A DNA stretch of 5,561 bases from Thermofilum sp. (lineage in GTDB: Archaea; Thermoproteota; Thermoprotei; Thermofilales; Thermofilaceae): positions 1 to 5,561 of the forward strand of contig JAJHRM010000180.1 in the NCBI GenBank assembly GCA_020832965.1, given 5' to 3'. How positions within the stretch are numbered: position 1 is the first letter of the stretch; each line of letters starts with the position of its first letter. The translations under genes were made by a program, and so were the position numbers. The notes below the pieces were generated by a model. The model was not told the DNA's origin, made no database searches, and saw only the letters and a list, made by a program, of their open reading frames with translations. Positions 1-5,561 of this stretch are shown piece by piece.

Positions 1-2745
1 GAACTTTCTTGGATAATTTTTGTTTTTCATTTTTTCTTAGGTTTGTACTCACTGCTATTTCTCTTAACTAAGCCTGAACAAAAGACTTACCTGAAGAAAA
101 ATATTTCTAAGATTAACCTAAAAAGTTTTTCTGCAACCGATGTAATACTCATGATTGATTTAGTAGTTCTCTTTTTCTACATTTTATATAAACCAGTTAT
201 TGATCCCGATTTCGCAAGTGACTATTTACCATACTCAATAGCCATCCTGGAAAGAAATATGATTCCTTTAACAAGTATCGATTTTAGAAGCACTTTGGGG
301 AGACGTCAATTTGGACTCAGCATTTTAGTTGCCTACTTACTTAGCTTGAGTACCCTAACCGATGAATCATTCAGAGTATTCTCAGCACTCAGTTTAATCG
401 CTGGGCTACTAACATCTATTGAGTTACTAAAAAGAACCTTAAGATATCCTGAGTTTGACATAGCAAAGCTTATAATAGTATTAATGCCATTTACACATAC
501 ATTTATGATTGTTTACTCATTTTATCCTGATTCTATTTTTTTCTTTCTGAGTTCTTTTGCGTTACTATCTATGGTTAAATATTCAGAAGAACAAAACTTT
601 TCCTATTTGTTATTGGGCTCTCTTGCTGCAGGTGTGAGTGTGTTGTTTAAGTTACAGGGAATGGCTTTAGTTGCAGCCTTCTTCAGTACTTTACTGATTC
701 TTAAATCTCTTTGTATCCAATCAAAGAAATGGCAAAGCTACGTATTGCTTGCACTTGTGAGTTTGATTCCCGTAAGTTTTCGAATAATCATGGTTATCTT
801 CGAGACAACACCTTCTGAAACATTAAATGCTCTTAGATTGATTACGGGAGGATCAAACTCTATAGTAATTTTAGTATTTTTTATCTTGACGGTTTGTATT
901 GTCTTGTGGTTTAAGAAAGCATCCCTAATCACTACTAGCTACCCTCTTATTCACATAGGCATTTCTTTTCTAATTCTAGTTATGCCTTTTATCATAAACA
1001 TAATTTTGAATGCACTTTATGCGGGATCTCTGCTATACCTTAATGTATATCAGACACAGTATCTTATTATTGCACGCCAGATTTTAGATAATTTTTCTTC
1101 CCAATCTGCTATGACTGGGAGTATCCTTACTGTTCAATTAATTACTACACTTAGTGTTCTAGTTGCACCAGCATTTGGAACTTCTTTACTCATATTTAAG
1201 TTGAGTGGCATGATAACCATTCTAAAATCCAAACTTAGACCAAGCGAACTCTCCCTATTATCGATAAGTATTTTCTACTTGATAATTATGATGTTATACA
1301 TTCTTTTAGCATTCCCAAAACCAAATATACGATATCTTTATATAGTGGCACCTTTCTTCGCTTATTTAGTAGTTAAAGGTATTCATTTTGTATTTTCTTT
1401 GCTTTCATTAGTTTTTTCTAATTTGAAGGAATATTCTCAGAGCTTAGTTTCTATACTTAGCATTTTTCTATTAGTTCAATCACCACTTTTATTCTATTAC
1501 AAAAGATTTCTACCCCTGTGGGTTGCAAATAGCCTAACATTTCTATTCTTGATCCTCAACTCCTCTATGGAAACAACGAATACAATATCAAATGTATTTG
1601 ATGCTCGGCAATTATATGAGCTTTTTAAGTTCGGAGCAATATCGGGGATAGCAATTATAGTCTTTACATTACTGGCATCAACAGCACATATTTCTTTATC
1701 TAATTGGAAGGATAAACAAAAAATGCGTTGGCATTTTTTACAGAGAGCACAAGCTACAAAAAAACTCATTCGGGTAGGGATACTAGTGTATGCAATAGTT
1801 TTGCTTTTAAGCCCTATTATAATTTTATTATATCCTACTGGAGGCAATCCATTGATTTTTAAGAAATTAATATATGAAGATTCGCGACAAAACTTTGAAG
1901 GTCTTTTTGCATCATCTTTAACTCGTTTCATATCTACAAAGTCTTCTCACGAGGACTTTTTGTTATGTTTTCAAGTAGCTGGTACTGGTTTTCAGTACCA
2001 TGTTTATCCTGTTCGAGTTCTAGATATAGCGAATGTTGAAAACCTTGCTGCCTTCTTACAAAGTCAGGAAGTAGCAGAGCATCAAAATGTAAAGAAGCCA
2101 CGTTATATCCTTATGGATAAAAATTATGAAATAATAAGAGTTTTAGAGTTTTTATCAAAATTTGACAATAGATTTAATGAATTTTTACTTGACTACGTCC
2201 CTGTAGCGGTTTCTGGTAAATGGTACCTCTATGAAGAGACTTCATACCTAGATCGAAACATGATTGTAAAAATCAACTTAAATTCTTCGTTTCTTATCTC
2301 TGGATATGCAGGTGGATCCATATCTAAGGTAGCGTGGCCTACTATAAGATATCTAGATAGTAACAACCGATCTCTTTCCATAATTAGGTTAAGCTCTGGA
2401 GTTGGAAATTATTCTTATTGGTATATTGTGTTTAGGCCACTTAGCAATATATCTGTCACGAAAGGAGATCTCATGGTTTTGTTCCTTTCTTCTTCAAGTA
2501 ACATGTCCGGAAAGATAAAAATTACTTTAATGTTAGCTGGTCAAAAAGACGAAGTGATTACATTCATTCCATTAAGCAAAATTTGGACACCTGTAATATT
2601 GAATGCAACTTCCTTGTTTCCGAGCGATCTTAATGAATTAATTCTTCAGAAAATTGAATTAATTTCTGACCAACCTCAAGAGATCGATGTTTTTCCAGTA
2701 ATGTTAATAGTCCACTCACAAAAAATATATGAGGATCCTCCTTAA
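1..2745 (+). CDS. GT-C family integral-membrane glycosyltransferase (5' end probably outside the window)
   Basis: Probable polytopic glycosyltransferase that moves a sugar from a polyprenyl-phosphate carrier to a glycan or protein on the outer membrane face. Residues are numbered from a TTG at 43. Helix 33-51 is followed by an exposed loop with clustered acidic residues (D54, D56, D60, then YLPYS), the usual position and style of the GT-C catalytic loop. Further hydrophobic segments lie at about 91-127, 141-178, 188-220, 233-252, 273-321, 362-385, 403-449, 467-506, 530-548 and 576-597. The stretch around YPDS (161-164) and LFKLQG (201-206), and the later NIRYLYIVAPF, resemble ArnT/PMT-like archaeal proteins. 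Residues 600-735 look like a small alpha/beta domain and 740-895 like a beta-sandwich. The frame has no stop back to base 1 and encodes a hydrophobic stretch (ELSWIIFVFHFFLG) that completes the helix cut by the TTG, so I treat the gene as 5'-partial. Alternative starts are TTG 43 and ATG 151. Exact donor and acceptor are unknown. Base composition is AT-rich (about 28-33% GC in the lines counted). Confidence 0.8.
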   Translation, partial: ELSWIIFVFHFFLGLYSLLFLLTKPEQKTYLKKNISKINLKSFSATDVILMIDLVVLFFYILYKPVIDPDFASDYLPYSIAILERNMIPLTSIDFRSTLGRRQFGLSILVAYLLSLSTLTDESFRVFSALSLIAGLLTSIELLKRTLRYPEFDIAKLIIVLMPFTHTFMIVYSFYPDSIFFFLSSFALLSMVKYSEEQNFSYLLLGSLAAGVSVLFKLQGMALVAAFFSTLLILKSLCIQSKKWQSYVLLALVSLIPVSFRIIMVIFETTPSETLNALRLITGGSNSIVILVFFILTVCIVLWFKKASLITTSYPLIHIGISFLILVMPFIINIILNALYAGSLLYLNVYQTQYLIIARQILDNFSSQSAMTGSILTVQLITTLSVLVAPAFGTSLLIFKLSGMITILKSKLRPSELSLLSISIFYLIIMMLYILLAFPKPNIRYLYIVAPFFAYLVVKGIHFVFSLLSLVFSNLKEYSQSLVSILSIFLLVQSPLLFYYKRFLPLWVANSLTFLFLILNSSMETTNTISNVFDARQLYELFKFGAISGIAIIVFTLLASTAHISLSNWKDKQKMRWHFLQRAQATKKLIRVGILVYAIVLLLSPIIILLYPTGGNPLIFKKLIYEDSRQNFEGLFASSLTRFISTKSSHEDFLLCFQVAGTGFQYHVYPVRVLDIANVENLAAFLQSQEVAEHQNVKKPRYILMDKNYEIIRVLEFLSKFDNRFNEFLLDYVPVAVSGKWYLYEETSYLDRNMIVKINLNSSFLISGYAGGSISKVAWPTIRYLDSNNRSLSIIRLSSGVGNYSYWYIVFRPLSNISVTKGDLMVLFLSSSSNMSGKIKITLMLAGQKDEVITFIPLSKIWTPVILNATSLFPSDLNELILQKIELISDQPQEIDVFPVMLIVHSQKIYEDPP

Positions 2746-2757
2746 GAGATTGAAACT

Positions 2758-4083
2758 ATGACAAAGATCCTAGTTGCGAATGTTTGGACCGATAAGAATA
2801 TTGGGGATCGCCTAATAATTTACACAACTGTGAAGCTTCTTCGTGAAAAATTTCCAAATGCTTATATAGTTGGAATGACTATGTTTGGTTCCGATCAGCA
2901 AGATTTGATTCAAGAAGAGATAGGGCCTTCAGCTAAGCTATTTGATAAAATAGTAGGTGCACCTCTGCCTACTAGCTTCATTTATCGAAAGGAAAAAGAG
3001 TGGCATAATTCACCTGCTTTCTTGTATGTTAAATGGCTCTTTTGGGTCATGTGTGCTTTATGTATCCTACTAATTGTAAAGATCGGCGGATTTAAAATCT
3101 TACTAAGATGCCTACCAGAGAAATTTAGAGAGACTTATCAAGTTTTGAGTCAAGTTGACCTAATTGTGATAAAGGGAGGAGGCTACTTAAAATCTGATGG
3201 GCTTTATGATGATATCTCAGTTTTATTTCGGCATATGTTTCCAGCATTTTTATCATTAGCTATGCGCAAAAAATACGCTTTAATTTCACATAGTTTCTGG
3301 GGTCAGAAAGGACCTTTCACCAAGGTTATTCTCAACGTAGCTATAAGGAATTCCCTCGTCACAACAGTCAGAGATTTTGAGTCAAAGGAGTGGTTGCTAA
3401 GTATTGGGATACCTTCAGAAAAGATAAAAGTATTTCCTGACATTGTATACACCTTTAATCCAAAGGAAGTTGTTGATGAGAGTTCTTCAAGGAAATATAA
3501 AACTGTTTCAATAGTGTTACGTAGATGGCTATTCCCAAGGGAGACAGATCCCAAAAAACGAAAAGCATTAATTGATAGTTATAATAAAAATATTTTAAAT
3601 CTTATCGAAGAGCTGGCGATCGATGAAAAAATTGAAGAAATAATACTTGTGCCTCAAACATTTGGAGAGATCGAAGGAGATGATATATTTGAAAAGAAGA
3701 TCGCAAGCAAATTATCTCCGAAAGCCAGACGGAAGGTCAAACTAACTCCATTAAACATTGAGGATCCGTTACCAACAATACTTAAGTTATATTCAAGATC
3801 TGAGTTCATCATTTCATGTAGATTGCATGCATCGTTGCTTGCTGCCTTGCTTGGAGTTCCTTCTATTACAATAGCATTGGAGGGTCCAAAATATAAGGCG
3901 TTTGGAAAAATGCTGAATCTCGAAAGGTTTGTTATCCCTGTGGAATCTTTTGATGCAAAGAAAGTAATGGATCTAAGTAAAGAGTTGTTAGCTAAAAGAG
4001 AACAAATATCTTCTCTAATTAAAGAGCGAATTCCTATTCTTTCAGTTGAAGCAAGGAAGCACATTGAAGTTTTATTGATTTAG
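2758..4083 (+). CDS. polysaccharide pyruvyl transferase family protein (CsaB/WcaK-like)
   Basis: 441-residue protein of the polysaccharide pyruvyl transferase family (PF04230 type, GT-B-like fold). Characterised members transfer pyruvate from phosphoenolpyruvate to a sugar as a ketal, on the cytoplasmic side. Family signatures in order are: N-terminal strand then NIGDRL (14-19), a glycine-rich DLIVIKGGGYL (134-144), TVRD (203-206), FPD (226-228), and the C-terminal signature ISCRLHASLLAALLGVP (352-368) with R355 and H357. A further family-like region is EGPKYKAFGKMLNLE (375-389). A strongly hydrophobic segment at about 88-116 is unusual for a soluble GT-B enzyme and suggests membrane association. 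The ATG is 12 nt after the stop of the upstream glycosyltransferase, so the two are probably cotranscribed. No strong Shine-Dalgarno is seen, only a weak GAGATTGA just upstream. Codon use is AT-rich like gene 1. Substrate cannot be read from sequence, and some family members may not transfer pyruvate. Confidence 0.88.
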   Translation: MTKILVANVWTDKNIGDRLIIYTTVKLLREKFPNAYIVGMTMFGSDQQDLIQEEIGPSAKLFDKIVGAPLPTSFIYRKEKEWHNSPAFLYVKWLFWVMCALCILLIVKIGGFKILLRCLPEKFRETYQVLSQVDLIVIKGGGYLKSDGLYDDISVLFRHMFPAFLSLAMRKKYALISHSFWGQKGPFTKVILNVAIRNSLVTTVRDFESKEWLLSIGIPSEKIKVFPDIVYTFNPKEVVDESSSRKYKTVSIVLRRWLFPRETDPKKRKALIDSYNKNILNLIEELAIDEKIEEIILVPQTFGEIEGDDIFEKKIASKLSPKARRKVKLTPLNIEDPLPTILKLYSRSEFIISCRLHASLLAALLGVPSITIALEGPKYKAFGKMLNLERFVIPVESFDAKKVMDLSKELLAKREQISSLIKERIPILSVEARKHIEVLLI

Positions 4084-4106
4084 TATAGGAATTTGACTTT
4101 ATGGAA

Positions 4107-4130
4107 AATTCTTTTACTAGAACAAGAATT
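4107..4130. repeat. short inverted repeat AATTCTT...AAGAATT
   Basis: Perfect 7-bp arms at 4107-4113 and 4124-4130 with a 10-nt loop, 24 nt after the pyruvyl transferase stop codon. Only one pair per arm is G-C, so an RNA hairpin would be weak, and the downstream + strand is A-rich rather than U-rich, which argues against a bacterial-type terminator. It could be a regulator-binding site or chance in such AT-rich DNA. Confidence 0.25.
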
Positions 4131-4175
4131 AAAAAGATTTAACTTGAAGGATTCACTATCTAATGCTTCAACAAA

Positions 4176-4186
4176 TTTTTTATAAA
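4176..4186 (+). promoter_or_regulatory. archaeal-type TATA box for wecC
   Basis: TTTTTTATAAA matches the archaeal TATA-box consensus (TTTATA-like). Its centre is about 37 nt before the wecC ATG. With the usual spacing of about 25 nt from box centre to start site, transcription would begin near 4206-4212, giving a very short leader of about 8-14 nt. No clear purine-rich BRE is seen immediately upstream. Its presence suggests that wecC and wecB form a transcription unit separate from genes 1 and 2. Confidence 0.55.
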
Positions 4187-4207
4187 TGATGCTAAAACCT
4201 GCATCTT

Positions 4208-4211
4208 GGTG
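4208..4211 (+). promoter_or_regulatory. possible short ribosome binding site for wecC
   Basis: GGTG lies 8 nt before the ATG at 4220 and matches the core of the archaeal Shine-Dalgarno (GGAGGTGATC complement of 16S). If the start site predicted from the TATA box is right, this motif would sit at the extreme 5' end of the mRNA, so initiation could equally be effectively leaderless. Confidence 0.35.
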
Positions 4212-4219
4212 TAACTAAA

Positions 4220-5524
4220 ATGATCATCAGAAAGTTAAATATTATAGGTTTAGGGTATGTTGGTTTGCCTACTGCTGTTGTTTTTGCTAGTAAGGGGTAT
4301 GAAGTTTTTGGCGTGGATGTTGACGCTAGGAAGGTTGAGGCTGTGAATGGAGGTAAGTGTTATTTGAGGGAGCCTGGCTTAGATGTTCTTTTGCGTGACG
4401 TGGTGTCTAGGGGGTTTTTGAGGGCTACTGGTGATGCTGTGGAAGCTGTTAGGGAGTCTGATGCTGTGATTATTGCTGTGCCAACTCCTGTGAAGGGTGG
4501 GGTCTCTGATTTGAGCTTTTTGAGGAGTGCCTTGGAGGCTGTGAGGGAGGGTCTGCATAGGGGTCAGTTGGTCGTTGTGGAGTCTACTGTTCCGCCGGGT
4601 ACGACTGTTGGGTTTGTTAGGCCTTTGTTAGAGGGTTCTGGGCTGAGGGCTGAGGAGGATTTCTTTCTTGCTCATGTCCCTGAGAGGATTGCTCCGGGTA
4701 GGGCTGTCGAGGAGCTGCTGAGTGCTCCGCGGGTGGTGGGCGGCGTGGGGCCGAGGTCCACGGAGAAAGCTATCGAGCTTTACAGCAGGGTCAACCCGAG
4801 GCTGCTGCCGACGGACGCTACGACGGCGGAGTTCGTCAAGCTGGTTGAGAACGCGTACAGGGACCTGAACATCGCGTTCGCGAACCTTTTGGCGTTGATG
4901 GCGGAGCGGATCGGGGTGGACGTCTACGAGGCGATCAGGCTCGCGAACACTCATCCCCGGGTTAACGTGCACCTGCCGGGCGCGGGCGTGGGCGGGCCTT
5001 GTCTCACGAAGGACCCGTACATGCTCGCCTCCCTGGCGCGGGACTTCTGGGGCTCGGAGCTCGTCCTGCTGGCCCGGCGGTTGAACGACTACATGCCCTT
5101 GCACGTGGTGGAGCTGGTCGAGAGGGCTTTAGGGGAGGAGGGCGTGCAGCTGCGGGGCGCCCGCGTCGCGGTGCTCGGCGCCGCCTACAAGGGCGGTGTG
5201 GACGATACGAGGGAGAGCCCGAGCAGGCGCGTGGTGCAGGAGCTGCTGGGTAGGGGCGCCAGCGTGGTGGTCTTCGACCCCTACACGAGCGAGACCTTCG
5301 GCGCCGAGCGCGCCGCCTCGCTGGAGGACGCCGTGAGGGGTGCTGACGCGGTCGTGATCGTCACGGACCACCCGGAGTTCAGGAGCTTGGACTTGGAGAG
5401 GCTCGGCGAGCTGGTCAGGCGCAGGGTGATCGTGGACGGCAGGAGGGTTGTGGAGCCGCACCGCGCTGCAGAGCGAGGCTTCAGGTACTACGGGGTTGGC
5501 TACGGGAGGGCGTTCAGGGTATGA
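4220..5524 (+). CDS. wecC: UDP-N-acetyl-D-mannosamine dehydrogenase
   Basis: Cytoplasmic NAD-dependent enzyme that oxidises UDP-ManNAc to UDP-ManNAcA with two NAD, a member of the UDP-glucose/GDP-mannose dehydrogenase family. The 434-residue length is normal. It starts with the NAD-binding motif GLGYVGLP (10-17), followed by VPTPV (87-91), ESTVPPGTT (121-129) and the HVPERIAPG segment (152-160). The central domain has TAEFVKLVENAYRDLNIAF (202-220) with K207 and N211. The active-site segment PGAGVGGPCLTKDP (253-266) contains the catalytic cysteine C261 with K264 and D265. The C-terminal domain carries AYKGGVDDTRESPS (322-335). Every expected key residue is present, so it should be active. The adjacent wecB start favours UDP-ManNAc over UDP-glucose or GDP-mannose as substrate. 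The ATG at 4220 is chosen because there is an in-frame stop at 4193 with no start codon between, and the Rossmann strand begins immediately. Codon use changes sharply inside the gene (see the 4253-4727 segment). Confidence 0.92.
   Translation: MIIRKLNIIGLGYVGLPTAVVFASKGYEVFGVDVDARKVEAVNGGKCYLREPGLDVLLRDVVSRGFLRATGDAVEAVRESDAVIIAVPTPVKGGVSDLSFLRSALEAVREGLHRGQLVVVESTVPPGTTVGFVRPLLEGSGLRAEEDFFLAHVPERIAPGRAVEELLSAPRVVGGVGPRSTEKAIELYSRVNPRLLPTDATTAEFVKLVENAYRDLNIAFANLLALMAERIGVDVYEAIRLANTHPRVNVHLPGAGVGGPCLTKDPYMLASLARDFWGSELVLLARRLNDYMPLHVVELVERALGEEGVQLRGARVAVLGAAYKGGVDDTRESPSRRVVQELLGRGASVVVFDPYTSETFGAERAASLEDAVRGADAVVIVTDHPEFRSLDLERLGELVRRRVIVDGRRVVEPHRAAERGFRYYGVGYGRAFRV
4253..4727 (+). other. 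compositionally distinct segment of wecC (T/G third positions)
   Basis: By direct count, codons 12-169 of wecC have third bases T 79, G 62, C 11, A 6. Codons 170-300 have T 10, G 71, C 49, A 1. Leucine follows the same trend: codons 12-169 use TTG 9, TTA 2 and CTN 6, while codons 170-300 use TTG 4 and CTN 15. The first 11 codons are A/T-rich like the upstream spacer. The T3 level is flat across codons 12-112 (52 of 101) and 113-169 (27 of 57) and then falls abruptly, so this is a block with edges rather than a gradient. It covers most of the N-terminal NAD-binding domain. Confidence 0.8.
5504..5509 (+). promoter_or_regulatory. ribosome binding site for wecB
   Basis: GGGAGG lies 11 nt upstream of the ATG at 5521, inside the last codons of wecC. 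It is a good Shine-Dalgarno match, supports that start codon, and is consistent with translational coupling through the overlapping ATGA. Confidence 0.6.
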
Positions 5525-5561
5525 GCGTGGCCGTGGTCGTGGGTACGAGGCCGGAGATCAT
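5521..5561 (+). CDS. wecB: UDP-N-acetylglucosamine 2-epimerase, first 13 codons only
   Basis: The last 41 bases encode MSVAVVVGTRPEI and then run off the window. GTRPEI after a short hydrophobic strand is the characteristic N-terminal UDP-binding motif of non-hydrolysing UDP-GlcNAc 2-epimerases, which interconvert UDP-GlcNAc and UDP-ManNAc. The ATG overlaps the wecC stop codon (ATGA), a typical coupled operon arrangement, and supplies the substrate of WecC. Composition is GC-rich like the end of wecC. Only the very N-terminus is seen, so integrity and exact function cannot be judged. Confidence 0.82.
   Translation, partial: MSVAVVVGTRPEI

Larger units (their letters stand above)
4084..4219. 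other. AT-rich intergenic spacer between the pyruvyl transferase and wecC
   Basis: This 136-nt spacer is the most AT-rich part of the window: the lines from 4081 to 4200 contain only 13 and 16 G+C per 60 bases. It contains a TATA box near its right end and a short inverted repeat near its left end. No convincing coding sequence is present; the only ATG frame (4101-4142) would encode 13 residues. The T-rich stretches could serve as an archaeal-type terminator for the upstream operon, but none is distinctive enough to call. Confidence 0.7.

Noticed and set aside
1497..1931. Minus-strand open frame of 144 codons opposite the GT-C gene, and similar ones at 738-932, 3303-3554 and 3654-4064
   Set aside because: Each lies fully within a well-supported + strand gene, lacks its own spacing or promoter context, and matches no family I recognise.
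1980..2000. Perfect 8-bp inverted repeat TGGTACTG with a 5-nt loop inside gene 1
   Set aside because: It lies within the coding region with no U-tract after it. Roughly half of one such stem with a short loop is expected by chance in a window of this length.
2731..2740. 10-bp palindrome GAGGATCCTC at the end of gene 1
   Set aside because: Ten-base palindromes are expected several times by chance in 5.5 kb, and this one codes for conserved-frame residues at the C-terminus; its GAGG is too far from the next ATG to be its ribosome binding site.
43..2745. Oligosaccharyltransferase STT3/AglB as identity of gene 1
   Set aside because: No WWDYG motif or equivalent is present in the exposed C-terminal region, and the first-loop and later motifs fit ArnT/PMT-like GT-C enzymes better.
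4101..4142. 13-codon ATG open frame in the spacer
   Set aside because: No ribosome binding site, very short, lysine/arginine-rich, and expected by chance in this sequence.
4628..5104. Long open frame on the minus strand opposite wecC (158 codons), with another at 5129-5461
   Set aside because: Both lie entirely antisense to a clearly functional wecC. GC-rich codons with G/C third positions produce few stops on the opposite strand, and the translations show arginine/histidine/proline-rich low-quality sequence with no recognisable family.
4999..5253. Plus-strand open frame of 84 codons inside wecC in another frame
   Set aside because: Glycine/arginine/alanine-rich translation typical of an out-of-frame reading of GC-rich DNA; the wecC frame here carries conserved catalytic motifs.
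1..5561. CRISPR array, tRNA, insertion sequence or defence genes
   Set aside because: I found no spaced repeats, no cloverleaf-like sequence, no transposase or terminal repeats, and no nuclease, helicase or toxin motifs in any supported gene.

Overview
The window looks like part of a surface-glycan biosynthesis locus, most likely from an archaeon and probably a thermophilic member of the Thermoproteota. The evidence for this is indirect. There is a good archaeal-type TATA box upstream of the third gene, arginine in that gene is almost always encoded by AGG in its first 170 codons, and the large membrane glycosyltransferase resembles archaeal GT-C enzymes. No rRNA or other taxonomic marker is present, so the placement is an inference. 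All genes lie on the + strand.

Layout. (1) 1-2745: a very large GT-C-type integral-membrane glycosyltransferase. It has about 13-15 membrane helices and a long exposed C-terminal part ending in a probable beta-sandwich module. Its reading frame is still open at the left edge, so the N-terminus is probably missing. (2) 2758-4083: a polysaccharide pyruvyl transferase family protein, 12 nt downstream and presumably in the same operon. (3) 4084-4219: a very AT-rich 136-nt spacer with a TATA box about 35 nt before the next start codon. (4) 4220-5524: UDP-N-acetyl-D-mannosamine dehydrogenase (wecC). (5) 5521-5561: the first 13 codons of a UDP-GlcNAc 2-epimerase (wecB), overlapping wecC by 4 nt and cut off by the right edge.

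How the genes fit together. WecB and WecC act in sequence in the cytoplasm: UDP-GlcNAc to UDP-ManNAc to UDP-ManNAcA, an acidic sugar donor used in archaeal N-glycans and in many bacterial surface polysaccharides. The GT-C enzyme would add a sugar from a lipid-phosphate carrier on the outer face of the membrane. The pyruvyl transferase family protein would add, or is related to enzymes that add, a charged pyruvate ketal. Together they suggest an acidic cell-surface glycan or S-layer glycan.

The most unusual signal is base composition. Genes 1 and 2 and the spacer are roughly 22-45% GC in the lines I counted, while the end of wecC and wecB are about 63-73% GC. The change is not gradual. Within wecC, codons 12-169 form a separate third regime in which third positions are T (50%) or G (39%) with very little C (7%) or A (4%). 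From about codon 170 onward T drops to about 8% and C rises to about 37%. I see no defence system, mobile element, CRISPR array or RNA gene.
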